Assembly (NCBI RefSeq): GCF_000813965.1
Contig: NZ_JWLI01000008.1
Location: forward strand, 62,001-126,000
Direction: 5' to 3'
Length of the DNA stretch: 64,000 bases
Source: Leisingera sp. ANG-M7
Lineage (GTDB): Bacteria > Pseudomonadota > Alphaproteobacteria > Rhodobacterales > Rhodobacteraceae
Positions 49,355 to 58,611 of this stretch are shown one piece after another. The notes beneath the pieces are model-generated. The model was given only the letters and a program-made list of their open reading frames with translations, had not been told where the DNA came from and did no database searches. Numbering within the stretch: position 1 is the stretch's first letter; every line of letters starts with the position of its first letter. The position numbers and the translations under genes were made by a program.

Positions 49355-50101
49355 ATGCCGGAACCGCTGTACTCCAAGGCCCGGGTCATTTCAGAGCCGC
49401 CCGCCCGCGTGGTGCGGCGCTGGCTGGCGGCGGGCTGGACCGATTTGCGCCGCAGCCCCGGGTATTCACTGTTCTACGGCGGCGCTTTGGTGGTGTTGGG
49501 CTGGCTGGCAATCTGGCTGCTGGCTGCAACCGGCACCGGCTGGATGCTGCTGCCGCTGCTGGCGGGCGGGGTGCTGGTCGGGCCTGTCGCCACAGTCGGC
49601 CTGTTCACGGCGGCCCGCGGGCGGCGCGAGGTGGCCTCGAAAGGTCAGATCGCGCTGGTGGGTGCCATCCTGATGGTGTTTGCCCTGACCTGGATCAGGG
49701 CCGCGGCAGTGCTGTTCGCCATCGCCTACGGCCTCAGGCCATTTGCCGGCTTCGTGGAGACGCTGGTGCTGATGATCAGCACGCCGGCGGGCTGGGTGCT
49801 GCTGATTTCGGGGTCCTTGACCGGCGGGCTGTTTGCGGCACTGGGGTTTGCGGTCTCGGCCTTCTCCTTGCCGATGTTGGTGGAGCGCCGGATCGACGGT
49901 TTCTCTGCCATGGGGCTGAGCTTAAACGCCGCCACGCACAATTTCCGGCTGTCGGTCTGGTGGGGGGCGGCGATCACCCTGCTGACCGGGCTGGGGGTGC
50001 TGACAGGACTGCTGGGGCTGGCGGTGATTTTTCCGCTGCTTGGGTACGCAACCTGGCATGCCTACGCAGATCTGTTTCATGGAGGCGGGGATGAGAGCTG
50101 A
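49355..50101 (+). CDS. DUF2189 membrane protein
   Basis: A 248-residue DUF2189-like protein with a soluble N-terminus (VRRWLAAGWTDLRRSPGYSLFYGG) and about five to six membrane segments. The family often lies near cytochrome oxidase or nitrite/NO genes in Rhodobacteraceae; function unknown. ATG 49,355 has GAGGA at good spacing. Confidence 0.82.
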   Translation: MPEPLYSKARVISEPPARVVRRWLAAGWTDLRRSPGYSLFYGGALVVLGWLAIWLLAATGTGWMLLPLLAGGVLVGPVATVGLFTAARGRREVASKGQIALVGAILMVFALTWIRAAAVLFAIAYGLRPFAGFVETLVLMISTPAGWVLLISGSLTGGLFAALGFAVSAFSLPMLVERRIDGFSAMGLSLNAATHNFRLSVWWGAAITLLTGLGVLTGLLGLAVIFPLLGYATWHAYADLFHGGGDES

Positions 50102-50154
50102 CGCCATGAGACCGGGATGCCAGGACAGGTTCCCCTTGAAAATGGAGTGTTCCG

Positions 50155-51777
50155 ATGCTGCGTAGAGTTCCCTTGGAAGACACCGCCATCCTGTGCGCGC
50201 TGTGCCTGGTGCTGCTGGGCGGGCTGGCGATCCTGGGCTGGGGCGTGCTGGTTCCCTATGTGCTGCACGGCTGGCTGATCGCGCTGGCAGCGGGTTGGGG
50301 CATCCTGTGGATGGTAAACCGTCTGGCTGATGCCCCGGCTCAGGTGCCGCAGGCCTATAGTGACAAGGTGATCCGCTTTGGCGTGGTCGCAGCGCTGATC
50401 TGGGGCATCATCGGCTTTGCGGTGGGCGATATCCTGGCCTGGCAACTGGCCATCCCGGCGCTGAACGGCGATATGGCCTGGACCAACTTCGGGCGGCTGC
50501 GGCCGGTGCATACCTCTGGCGTGATTTTCGGCTTTGGCGGCAACGCACTGATTGCCACTTCGTTCTATGTGGTGCAGCGCACCTCAAGAGCGCGGCTGGC
50601 CAGTGAAACCCTGCCGTGGCTGGTGTTCTGGGGCTACAACCTTTTCCTGGTGCTGGCCGCCTCCGGCTATCCGCTCGGCATCACCCAGTCCAAGGAATAC
50701 GCCGAGCCCGAATGGTACGCGGACCTGCTCTTGCTGGTGGTGTGGCTGGGGTACCTGGCGCTGTACCTGAAAACACTGGCGCGGCGGGCGGAGCCGCATA
50801 TCTATGTCGCCAACTGGTACTATCTGGCGTTCATCGTGGTGATTGCGATGCTGCACACGGTGAACAACCTCTCGGTGCCGGTCTCGATCGCCTATCCCAA
50901 GAGCTATTCGCTGTTTGCGGGCACCCAGGATGCGATGACGCAGTGGTGGTACGGCCACAACGCGGTTGGCTTCCTGCTGACCGCCGGCTTCCTCGGCATG
51001 CTCTATTACTTTCTGCCCAAGGCGGTGAACCGGCCGGTTTATTCCTACCGGATGTCGATTGTCGGCTTTTGGGGAATTACCTTCCTCTATCTCTGGGCCG
51101 GGTCGCACCACCTGCATTATACGGCACTGCCGGACTGGGTGCAGTACCTCGGCATGACCATGTCGATCATCCTGCTGGTGCCGAGCTGGGCCTCGGTCTT
51201 TAACGGCATCCTGACCATCAACGGCGCCTGGGACAAGGTGCGCACCGATCCGGCAGTACGGTTCATGATGGTTGCGGTGCTGTTCTACGGGCTGGCAACG
51301 TTTGAAGGCTCGTTCATGGCGATCCGCCCGGTGAACTCACTCAGCCACTATACCGACTGGACAGTGGGCCATGTGCATGCAGGTGCCTTGGGCTGGGTCG
51401 CCTTCGTCACCTTTGGCGCGATGTACAAGATGGTGCCTTGGGTGTGGCAGCGCGAAGGCGTCTACTCCCTGAAGCTGGAGGCCTGGCACTTCTGGCTCGC
51501 CCTGTCCGGGACGCTGATCTACGTCGGCGCGATGTGGAACAGCGGCATAACCCAATCGCTGATGTGGCAGACCTATGACGCTGATGGGGCCTTCCTTTAC
51601 TCCTTCCTCGACAGCGTGGTGGAGATGCATCCCTACTATGCCGCGCGCGCTGTGGGCGGGCTGCTGTATCTGATCGGCGGTTGCATCGGCGCCTACAACA
51701 TCTGGATGACGGTGAGCGGACCGCGAAAGACTAAAACCCTGCAAGTGGGGCCAATCCCCCGCCAGCCCGCGGAGTGA
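50155..51777 (+). CDS. ccoN: cbb3-type cytochrome oxidase subunit I (CcoN)
   Basis: Catalytic heme-copper subunit of the high-affinity terminal oxidase. The 540-residue membrane protein has heme and CuB histidines in [44 protein letters not shown] and [20 protein letters not shown], with about 13 membrane helices. First of ccoNOQP; the O subunit follows by six bases. No ccoGHIS assembly genes lie adjacent. Confidence 0.95.
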   Translation: MLRRVPLEDTAILCALCLVLLGGLAILGWGVLVPYVLHGWLIALAAGWGILWMVNRLADAPAQVPQAYSDKVIRFGVVAALIWGIIGFAVGDILAWQLAIPALNGDMAWTNFGRLRPVHTSGVIFGFGGNALIATSFYVVQRTSRARLASETLPWLVFWGYNLFLVLAASGYPLGITQSKEYAEPEWYADLLLLVVWLGYLALYLKTLARRAEPHIYVANWYYLAFIVVIAMLHTVNNLSVPVSIAYPKSYSLFAGTQDAMTQWWYGHNAVGFLLTAGFLGMLYYFLPKAVNRPVYSYRMSIVGFWGITFLYLWAGSHHLHYTALPDWVQYLGMTMSIILLVPSWASVFNGILTINGAWDKVRTDPAVRFMMVAVLFYGLATFEGSFMAIRPVNSLSHYTDWTVGHVHAGALGWVAFVTFGAMYKMVPWVWQREGVYSLKLEAWHFWLALSGTLIYVGAMWNSGITQSLMWQTYDADGAFLYSFLDSVVEMHPYYAARAVGGLLYLIGGCIGAYNIWMTVSGPRKTKTLQVGPIPRQPAE

Positions 51778-51783
51778 TCAGCC

Positions 51784-52515
51784 ATGAGCACACAGCATCA
51801 GAAGCTTGAACGGAATTCCATCGGGTTCGCTTTAGCAATCCTGCTGATGGCCTCGATCGGCGGCATTGTCGAGATCGCGCCGCTGTTCACCATCGAGAAT
51901 ACGGTGGAGGAGGTGGAAGGGATGCGCCCCTATACACCGCTGGAGCTGGCGGGGCGCGACATCTATGTGCGGGAGGGGTGTTATGCCTGCCACAGTCAGA
52001 TGATCCGCACCCTACGCTCAGACGTGGAACGTTATGGTCATTACAGCCTCGCGGCCGAGAGCATGTACGATCATCCGTTCCAATGGGGTTCAAAGCGCAC
52101 CGGTCCGGATCTGGCGCGCATCGGCGGCAAGTATTCGGATGCCTGGCATGTGGCCCATTTGGAGGCCCCGCGGGAGCTGGTGGAGGGCTCGGTGATGCCG
52201 GGCTATGCCTTCCTGTCGGACACGCGGCTGGCGACCGGCCATCTGCCCGCAGCGTTGAAGGCGTTGAGCCGCGCCGGGGTGCCCTATACCGAAGCCCAGA
52301 TTGAAAACGCAGAGAAGGACGCGGTCTGGCAGGCGGATTTCGAGCAGACCTACGAAAGCGAGCTGCAAGAGAGCTATGGCGCGAAAGTGCAGGTGCGCGA
52401 TTTTGACGGCCAGCCCGGGCGGCTGACGGAAATGGATGCGCTGGTCGCCTATCTGCAGATGCTGGGAACGCTTGCAGAGCTGGACACACTGGACCCGGAG
52501 GAAAGCAGCCGATGA
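51784..52515 (+). CDS. ccoO: cbb3-type oxidase subunit II (CcoO)
   Basis: A 243-residue membrane-anchored monoheme cytochrome c: N-terminal membrane helix (SIGFALAILLMASIGGIVEIAPLF) and heme motif CYACHSQMIRTLRSDVERYGHYSLA, with Met ligand in EGSVMPGYAFL. Overlaps ccoQ by four bases. Confidence 0.95.
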   Translation: MSTQHQKLERNSIGFALAILLMASIGGIVEIAPLFTIENTVEEVEGMRPYTPLELAGRDIYVREGCYACHSQMIRTLRSDVERYGHYSLAAESMYDHPFQWGSKRTGPDLARIGGKYSDAWHVAHLEAPRELVEGSVMPGYAFLSDTRLATGHLPAALKALSRAGVPYTEAQIENAEKDAVWQADFEQTYESELQESYGAKVQVRDFDGQPGRLTEMDALVAYLQMLGTLAELDTLDPEESSR

Positions 52516-52679
52516 CCCATGATGCCGTTCTTGTGTTCTCCAAGACCTGGGGGGCGGTCTACCTGCTGGTGGTGTTTCTGGCCGCCGTGCTGTGGACCTA
52601 CTGGCCGTCGCGGCGGCGGATCTACGACGATGCGGCGCAGTCCCCGCTGGACGGGCGGGAGGACCAGCCATGGCAGTAA
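52512..52679 (+). CDS. ccoQ: cbb3-type oxidase subunit CcoQ
   Basis: A 55-residue single-helix protein (FSKTWGAVYLLVVFLAAVLWTYWPSRRRIYDDAAQSPLD), too short for many ORF calls. It overlaps ccoO (ATGA) and ccoP. CcoQ stabilises the complex. Confidence 0.88.
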   Translation: MTHDAVLVFSKTWGAVYLLVVFLAAVLWTYWPSRRRIYDDAAQSPLDGREDQPWQ

Positions 52680-53542
52680 GGGAAAAGGACCCGGTCTCTG
52701 GCACCGAGCTTACCGGCCACGAGTGGGACGGGATCAAGGAAATGGACACGCCGGTGCCCTGGGCCTCCCGCTGGGCGTTGTGGGCCAGCATTGCGGTTTC
52801 GGTGCTGTTCTGGCTGCTGTACCCGTCGTTTCCGCTGGTTTCCGGCTATGCCAAGGGGCTGCTGGGCTATTCCACGCGGGCGGAGGTAGCCGCAGCGGTG
52901 GATCTGGCTGAAGCAGAGCGGGCGCAGGCCTTTGCGCCGTTCCAATCCGCGGATATTGCGGTGCTTGCGGCGGACCCGGCGCTTGAAGCGCGATATGGTC
53001 AGGCGATCGGCAAGCTGTATGCCGACAACTGTGCCGCCTGCCACACGGCAGGGCTGACGGGCCAGGCCGGATTTCCCGATTTGACGGACGGGCATTGGCT
53101 GTGGTCCGGCAGTCCGGAGGAGATTGAATACAGCATCCGTTATGGCATTAATGCGGCCCATGATGACACCCGCAGTGCCCAGATGCTGGCCTTTGGCGCC
53201 GACGGGATGCTGGAAAAGGCAGAGGTCAAGGAGGCAGTGGATTTTGTGCTGTCGCTTTCGGCGCGCGCGCATGACGCTGAGCTGGCAGAAGCGGGCAGGG
53301 TGGTGTTTGAGGACAACTGCGCGGCCTGCCACGGTGATGACGGGCGTGGCGGCTATGAAAACGGTGCGCCTGACCTGGGGGATGACCGGTGGATCTATGG
53401 CGGCAGCCGGGACGATATTTACCGCAGTGTTTACTATGGCCGGATGGGCGTCATGCCGGCCTGGGAGGGACGGCTGAGCGATGCCCAAATCCGGATGCTG
53501 ACCCTGTATGTGCTGTGGAATGGCAATGATGCAGCGGACTGA
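52670..53542 (+). CDS. ccoP: cbb3-type oxidase diheme subunit III (CcoP)
   Basis: A 290-residue diheme cytochrome c passing electrons to CcoO/N. One N-terminal membrane helix (WALWASIAVSVLFWLLYPSFP) and two heme motifs, CAACHTAG and CAACHGDD, each with a downstream Met. ATG 52,670 lies within ccoQ, ten bases before its stop. Confidence 0.95.
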   Translation: MAVREKDPVSGTELTGHEWDGIKEMDTPVPWASRWALWASIAVSVLFWLLYPSFPLVSGYAKGLLGYSTRAEVAAAVDLAEAERAQAFAPFQSADIAVLAADPALEARYGQAIGKLYADNCAACHTAGLTGQAGFPDLTDGHWLWSGSPEEIEYSIRYGINAAHDDTRSAQMLAFGADGMLEKAEVKEAVDFVLSLSARAHDAELAEAGRVVFEDNCAACHGDDGRGGYENGAPDLGDDRWIYGGSRDDIYRSVYYGRMGVMPAWEGRLSDAQIRMLTLYVLWNGNDAAD

Positions 53543-53708
53543 GAACACACGGTCTGAAGAGAACCCGCGCTTCCGCAGGACGATGTACTTGCTGATACTG
53601 GCGCTGCTGGCAGGCTACGCCGGGTTCAAGGCCTGGCATCTGTCCGTGGCGTTTGAAGCCTGGGACGGGCAGGTGCTGGAGGGCTCTGCCTCTGGTGCTG
53701 CCAAGTAA
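53526..53708 (+). CDS. Small single-helix membrane protein after ccoP
   Basis: A 60-residue protein with one hydrophobic helix (MYLLILALLAGYAGFKAWHLSVAF). It overlaps ccoP by 17 bases; several in-frame ATGs exist (53,508-53,529) and 53,526 has GTGGA at a fair distance. It may be an accessory subunit; it does not match ccoH. Confidence 0.6.
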   Translation: MMQRTENTRSEENPRFRRTMYLLILALLAGYAGFKAWHLSVAFEAWDGQVLEGSASGAAK

Positions 53709-53749
53709 AGAGCGGCTGAAGCAGCAAAGGCAGTGCTGACTGCTGCAGC

Positions 53750-54205
53750 CTATTTCAAGGCTTGCTCCGCCTCCAGCTTTCGGATCAGGTTCTTCATGCC
53801 GCGGTTTCCTTCCAGAACATCCTTCAGGGTGCGGCTGTCCAGTGCGGCAAAGAAGGCTTCCTGCGCCTCAGACAGGGTCGGCAGCAGCCCGCAGGCCGGT
53901 GTCATCACACAGCAGCCGCCGTCCTCTTTCATGCATTCCACCAGCGGCGTGCCGTGTTCGGATTTTCGCAGCAGGGCGCCGATGGAGATTGCCTCGGGCC
54001 GCTTGGCCAGGCGCATGCCGCCGTTGCGGCCGCGGACTGATTCCACATAGCCTTCGTGGGTCAGCCACTGCGAAATCTTGGCAAGGTGATTGAACGGCAG
54101 CTGCTGCATCCCGGCAATTTCGCGGGTGGTCATCAGCCCGTCCTCGTGGGTGGCGAGGTGGATCAGGATGCGCAGGGCGTAATCGGAAAACTTGGTGATC
54201 TGCAT
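53750..54205 (-). CDS. NsrR-like Rrf2-family NO-sensing repressor
   Basis: A 151-residue Rrf2 regulator. Winged helix with NHLAKISQWLTHEGYVESVRGRNGGMRLAK, closer to NsrR than IscR, and cluster-binding Cys at about C91, C98/C99 and C105 (VECMKEDGGCCVMTPACGLL). It is divergent from the CuA/NO-reductase operon and an NsrR-type palindrome lies between. ATG 54,205 gives the canonical MQITKFSDYALR start. Releases DNA when its Fe-S cluster reacts with NO (family knowledge). Confidence 0.88.
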   Translation of the reverse strand: MQITKFSDYALRILIHLATHEDGLMTTREIAGMQQLPFNHLAKISQWLTHEGYVESVRGRNGGMRLAKRPEAISIGALLRKSEHGTPLVECMKEDGGCCVMTPACGLLPTLSEAQEAFFAALDSRTLKDVLEGNRGMKNLIRKLEAEQALK

Positions 54206-54250
54206 AAGCGTTGATCCCATAATTAATATGCACTGAAAAGACGTATTTTG

Positions 54251-54299
54251 TTGACATGTATTCGGGTGGCTCAATAATGGGTATTTGAAATACCTATTA
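54251..54299 (+). promoter_or_regulatory. Promoter with overlapping NsrR-type operator
   Basis: TTGACA (54,251-54,256), 16 bases, AATAAT (54,273-54,278) form a promoter reading toward the CuA subunit. A palindrome TAAT-N-GGTATTT-N-AAATACC-N-ATTA (54,275-54,299) overlaps the -10 and start region, an ideal repressor position; the AT-rich dyad resembles NsrR sites. Confidence 0.8.
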
Positions 54300-54313
54300 A
54301 GTGGAGGCGGCGC

Positions 54314-54823
54314 ATGCAGCCAGTTGTTCTAATTATCTCACTGATCCTGATGGCGGCGCTGTCAGCGGTCTTTGTTGCGGCGGCGCGGGCCTCGCGCGGT
54401 CCGGCGCCGGGGCCCGGCGCCAGCGCAAAACGCAGCGGGCTGATCTGGGTGATGACGATTTTGGGCGTGATCGTCTCCGTTGCCTCGCTGCGGGAGTGGC
54501 CGCATGCACTGGCCGGCACCGGTGATGCGCTGGAGGTGAATGTCAGCGGCGGCCAGTGGTGGTGGGACATCGACACCACGGAAATCCCGGCGGGCAAGCC
54601 GGTCAATTTCAACGTCACAACCGAGGACGTTACCCATGGAATGGGCATCTATGACAGCAGCCTCACGCTGCTGACCCAGGTGCAGGCGATCCCCGGCTAC
54701 ACCACGCAGATCACCTACACGTTCGAGGAGCCGGGCCGCTACCAGATCCTGTGCATGGAGTTCTGCGGCGTGGCGCATCACGACATGGTCAATGAATTCG
54801 AAGTCATCGCGGCGGAGAGATAA
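54314..54823 (+). CDS. CuA-containing subunit II of a heme-copper (NO) reductase
   Basis: A 169-residue protein with two N-terminal membrane segments (about residues 3-22 and 42-60) and a cupredoxin domain. CuA ligands H108 (THGMG), C147, E149, C151, H155 and M158 (CMEFCGVAHHDM) are all present. It takes electrons from cytochrome c for subunit I (next gene, same operon). GGAGG precedes ATG. Confidence 0.85.
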   Translation: MQPVVLIISLILMAALSAVFVAAARASRGPAPGPGASAKRSGLIWVMTILGVIVSVASLREWPHALAGTGDALEVNVSGGQWWWDIDTTEIPAGKPVNFNVTTEDVTHGMGIYDSSLTLLTQVQAIPGYTTQITYTFEEPGRYQILCMEFCGVAHHDMVNEFEVIAAER

Positions 54824-56284
54824 ATGAACACAATATCCGAAAATTACGTGCCCGGGCATGCGGCGGCTGCGCCGCAGGCGGGGGCGGTCAAGCTGACGAT
54901 GGTCCTGTCCGGCGCCGTGTTTGCGCTGATGATGGTCTTCGGCCTCCTCATGCGCGCGGCGCAGGGGCAGTGGATTGATTTGGACGCCGCGCTTTTCTAC
55001 CAGCTGCTGACGGCACATGGTGCGGGCATGGTGGGCACTGCGGCACTGTCTGGTGCGGCCATCATGTGGTACTTCTGCGGCCGCCATCTGGTGCTGTCAG
55101 GCGGCATTTTCTGGGCCTTCCTCGGCCTGTTCCTGCTGGGAGTGGTACTGATCCTTGGCGCCATCTTCATCGGTGGCTACGGTGGCGCCTGGACTTTCTT
55201 GTTCCCTCTGCCCGCTCTCTCCGGCGGTGCTTGGGAGGCGGGAGCAGCCGCGGCCTTCATGCTGGGCTATACCGCTATCGGGGTGGGCTTTCTGCTGTAT
55301 TACCTGGAGCTGGGCCGCCGGATCCATGCGCGCTATGGCAGCCTGGTACGGGCGCTGGGCTGGAATCTGATCCTGGGGCGCGAGGATAATGATCCGCCGC
55401 CGCCCGCAATCGTAGCTGCTGCCGCTGTGACCATTTTCAATTCGATCGGGATTATCCTGGGAGCGGCGGTTCTGGTGGCGAGCCTTGTGCATCTGCTGGT
55501 GCCGGGGTTTGAGGTTGATGCGCTCTTGGCCAAGAACCTGATCTACTTCTTCGGCCATGTCTTCATCAACGCCTCGATCTATATGGCAGTGACAGCTGTT
55601 TACGAGATCCTGCCGGAATACACCGGCAAGCCGTGGAAATCGAACCGGCTGTTTGCAATTGCCTGGAATGCGGTGCTGATCTTTGTGATGGCGGTCTACT
55701 GGCACCACCTGCTGCAGGATGTGGTGATGCCGCCCTGGATGCTGGTTGTGGGGCAGCTGGTCTCCTACTTCAGCGGCATTCCCCTGATTGCTGTCACCGC
55801 CTTTTCGACCTTTCTCTATGTGCGCGGCTCCAGGATGACCTGGGATCTGGCGTCGTCGCTTCTGGTTCTGTCAGTCGCAGGCTGGTCGGTGGGGTCGATT
55901 CCGGCCTCCATTGACGGGATGATCAGCGTCAACAAGGTGATGCACAACACCATGTGGGTGCCGGGGCATTTCCACACTTACCTTCTGCTGGGCGAGGTGG
56001 TGATGGCCTTTGGTTTCATGGCCTGGCTGGTGCGCGGCAAGACCATCTCGCAGATGGACGGTTTGGACCGGGCAGCCTTTGTGACCTACCTGGCGGGTGC
56101 CGCTGGGTTCGTGACGGTGTTCCTGTTCTCCGGTGCGGCCTCGATCCCGCGGCGCTGGGCGGTGCATTATGAGGAATGGCTGGCCCACGACCGCATTGGC
56201 ACCCTGTTCGGCGGGCTGGTTGTGCTGGGGACGCTGGTCTTTGTCCTGCGCTTTGCTGCGCGGCTCGGGCGGCGCGAAGGCTGA
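54824..56284 (+). CDS. Heme-copper catalytic subunit, probable NO reductase
   Basis: A 486-residue membrane protein with the six heme-copper histidines: H65 (TAHGAG), H245 (GHVFINAS), H294/H295 (YWHHLL), H382 and H384 (GHFHTYLL). The helix-VI position four residues after the first CuB His is N249, not the cross-linked Tyr of A- and B-type O2 reductases. Together with a CuA partner, NsrR-type operator, SCO and nitrite-channel genes, this suggests a CuA-type NO reductase branch rather than an oxidase. Substrate not proven. Confidence 0.8.
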   Translation: MNTISENYVPGHAAAAPQAGAVKLTMVLSGAVFALMMVFGLLMRAAQGQWIDLDAALFYQLLTAHGAGMVGTAALSGAAIMWYFCGRHLVLSGGIFWAFLGLFLLGVVLILGAIFIGGYGGAWTFLFPLPALSGGAWEAGAAAAFMLGYTAIGVGFLLYYLELGRRIHARYGSLVRALGWNLILGREDNDPPPPAIVAAAAVTIFNSIGIILGAAVLVASLVHLLVPGFEVDALLAKNLIYFFGHVFINASIYMAVTAVYEILPEYTGKPWKSNRLFAIAWNAVLIFVMAVYWHHLLQDVVMPPWMLVVGQLVSYFSGIPLIAVTAFSTFLYVRGSRMTWDLASSLLVLSVAGWSVGSIPASIDGMISVNKVMHNTMWVPGHFHTYLLLGEVVMAFGFMAWLVRGKTISQMDGLDRAAFVTYLAGAAGFVTVFLFSGAASIPRRWAVHYEEWLAHDRIGTLFGGLVVLGTLVFVLRFAARLGRREG

Positions 56285-56883
56285 TGGCGGCCCGCTTTCT
56301 CCCTTCGGTTCTCGCCGCCGTGGCCGGCGGCGGGATCCTGTGGCTGGCCACAGACGGGGCCCGGGCCTTTACTAGCGAAGCGGCGCGGCGGCTGGATGTT
56401 CTGCAGTCGCCTCGCAAAGTGCCCGAAGTGCTTCTGGAGGATATGGCCAGCAGGCCGGTGCCATTGCTGCCGCAAGCGGGAGAGGTTGTTCTGGTCGAAT
56501 TCATCTACACCGTCTGCGGCGACATCTGCCAGATCGCCGCAGCCGATTTTGCAGAGATCCGCGACCGCCTGCAGGGGCAAGGGGTGCAGGTCCGGCTGCT
56601 GTCAGTCAGCTTCGACCCGGAACGCGACACGCCGGAGCAGATGGCGATTTATGGCGATGCGCATGAGGCCGACGGCATTATGTGGACCATCGCACGGCCG
56701 GAGCAGAAGGATCTTTCAGGCTTATTGAAGCTGTTTGATGTGACGGTCATTCCGGACGAATGGGAAGGGTTTCAGCATAACGCAGCGATCCATGTGATCA
56801 GCAGCGATGGCCGGTTTTCAGCGGTCTATGACACGGATGCTGTGGAGGCAGTGGTTGCCTATCTTGGGGAGGCGCAGCCATGA
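56284..56883 (+). CDS. SCO1/SenC copper-delivery protein
   Basis: A 199-residue protein with a signal/anchor segment (FLPSVLAAVAGGGILWLATDGARA) and a thioredoxin-like domain with CGDIC copper Cys pair (FIYTVCGDICQIAA) and the distal His in EGFQHNAAIHVI. Supplies copper to the CuA site. Coupled to subunit I (TGATG). Confidence 0.9.
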   Translation: MAARFLPSVLAAVAGGGILWLATDGARAFTSEAARRLDVLQSPRKVPEVLLEDMASRPVPLLPQAGEVVLVEFIYTVCGDICQIAAADFAEIRDRLQGQGVQVRLLSVSFDPERDTPEQMAIYGDAHEADGIMWTIARPEQKDLSGLLKLFDVTVIPDEWEGFQHNAAIHVISSDGRFSAVYDTDAVEAVVAYLGEAQP

Positions 56884-57443
56884 AGATGACCGTCCTGGCC
56901 CTGCTTGCCGCAGCTGAGGCCATTGCCCTGCGTCAGGCAGCAGAGGCCAGCCCGGTCCAGCATGTGCTGGTCCAGATGCCCTTGCTGGTGCTGGCGGGTG
57001 TGCTCATCAGCTGGGATATGCGCGGGCGGCGGCGTGTTTGGGCGGTTCCGCTGCTGCTGACCGCACTGACGGCCTTTCTGTTCTGGATGCTGCCGCGCAG
57101 TGTGGACTGGGCGCTGACGCCAGCCGGCGAGACCGCCAAATACCTGAGCCTGCCTTTGCTGCTTGGCGTGCCGCTGCGGCTGAGCTGGCCGTGGCTGGCT
57201 CCCGTTCTGCGCGGCTTTCTCAAGGCCAATGTGCTGTCGATGCTGGGGGTTTTGGGGTTCCTTTACACTCATGCCCCCTTGCGGATCTGCAATTCCTACC
57301 TGGTGTCTGCCCAGCAGGATCTGGGATTTGCCTTTCTTCAGCTTGCCGTGGTGCTGGCCTGCATTTGGGCTGTCCCGGTTTTGTTCGGACATCCGCGCTG
57401 GCTGCCGTCAGGCAGCGCCGGATGTTCCAAATGCGGAGCATGA
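56880..57443 (+). CDS. Integral membrane protein of the NO-reductase operon
   Basis: A 187-residue protein with about five hydrophobic segments and an ending with Cys-x2-Cys (GCSKCGA). An RICNSYLVSAQQDLGFAFLQ segment recalls oxidase assembly proteins of the CtaG kind, but no firm family is recognised. Overlaps SCO by four bases. Confidence 0.65.
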   Translation: MKMTVLALLAAAEAIALRQAAEASPVQHVLVQMPLLVLAGVLISWDMRGRRRVWAVPLLLTALTAFLFWMLPRSVDWALTPAGETAKYLSLPLLLGVPLRLSWPWLAPVLRGFLKANVLSMLGVLGFLYTHAPLRICNSYLVSAQQDLGFAFLQLAVVLACIWAVPVLFGHPRWLPSGSAGCSKCGA

Positions 57444-57449
57444 CGTGAC

Positions 57450-58265
57450 ATGACCTATGCCGAGACGGTCCTGAACTTTGCATATCTGGCCCGGCAGAAA
57501 AGCCTCCACCTGCGCACGGATCCGCTGGCCTTCCTGATCCTGGCGCTGAAGGCAGGTGCCTTTGTCGGGGCCGGAATTCTCCTGATCTTTTCGGTGGGGC
57601 AGGGCGTGGAGGGGGCTTTCCGCCCGATTGTCATGGGCGCAAGTTTCGGTATCGCGCTGACGCTGGTGGTTTTCGCCGGTGCTGAGCTGTTCACCGGCCA
57701 CACCATGTACATGACGCAGGGCCTGCTGACCGGCCAGACTTGCCTCAGCGACCTGCTGCGCTGCTGGGCGGCCAGCTGGGGCGGCAACCTGGCCGGGGCG
57801 CTGCTGCTGGCGGCCGTGTTCACTGCAGGCGGCAGCGGGCTGATCCTGGGCGCAGGCGAGGATGCACTGCTGTACAAGGTGGCAGCGAAGAAAATGCATG
57901 GTTCTGCGCTGCAGCTGTTCGCCAAGGCTGTGCTTTGCAACTGGCTGGTGTGTCTGGCCTTGTGGTGTGCGGCACGGGCCAAAGACGACGTGAGCAAATG
58001 CATTATCGTCTTTTGGTGCCTCTATGCTTTCATCGCGGCCGGTTTCGAACACAGCATTGCCAATATGACGGTGTTCTCGGTGGCGCTGATGTCAGACCAT
58101 CCGGACAGCATCACAATTACCGGTGCTGCCCGCAATCTGACCTTCGTCACCCTTGGCAACACCTTTGCCGGGGCTGTGATTATGGGGTGGGGGTACTGGC
58201 GTGCAGCCTCTCGTCCGAAGGTCGAAGCCGCTGTTAGGTGCGGCTCTGCATCAAGCTCAGGCTGA
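57450..58265 (+). CDS. Formate/nitrite transporter (FocA/NirC family)
   Basis: A 271-residue channel with six segments and FNT hallmarks: FVGAGILLIFSVGQG, LVVFAGAELFTGHTMYMTQGLL, LCNWLVCLALWCA, and FEHSIANMTVFSVALM with the pore His. Placement with an NO-reductase points to nitrite uptake or export. It closes the operon. Confidence 0.92.
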   Translation: MTYAETVLNFAYLARQKSLHLRTDPLAFLILALKAGAFVGAGILLIFSVGQGVEGAFRPIVMGASFGIALTLVVFAGAELFTGHTMYMTQGLLTGQTCLSDLLRCWAASWGGNLAGALLLAAVFTAGGSGLILGAGEDALLYKVAAKKMHGSALQLFAKAVLCNWLVCLALWCAARAKDDVSKCIIVFWCLYAFIAAGFEHSIANMTVFSVALMSDHPDSITITGAARNLTFVTLGNTFAGAVIMGWGYWRAASRPKVEAAVRCGSASSSG

Positions 58266-58432
58266 ATTGGCAAAAGGTAAAAATTCTAAGCGCGTTCCGG
58301 CGTGAATACGGGAGCCTCTCAGACCTTTACCGGTGGTGGAAATCGGCAGAGAACGGGCTGGAGCTGTAAGGTAATGCTATTTCAAAAAGCATTCTGAATG
58401 ACGCTCAGTGGTGCATATCTTTTGGGGAAAAG

Positions 58433-58507
58433 TGGCAGCCCGTAGGGGAATCGAACCCCTCTTTCCAGGTTGAAAACCTGGCGTCCTAACCGATAGACGA
58501 ACGGGCC
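58433..58507 (-). tRNA. tRNA-Glu (UUC)
   Basis: On the reverse strand a full cloverleaf runs from GGCCCGT to GCCA: D arm TCTATCGGTTAGGA, anticodon stem-loop CCAGG-TTTTCAA-CCTGG with anticodon TTC, T arm AGGGGTTCGATTCCCCT, acceptor closing with ACGGGCT. CCA is encoded. Confidence 0.97.
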
Positions 58508-58611
58508 ACTCTGTGTGTGAGCGGGTATTTAGTTGTAAGCGCCGGAACCCGCAAGAGAAAAAATAAGCCTTTGTGAAATTTCTTATCCACAGGCGGCAAG
58601 CCTTTGAAAAA

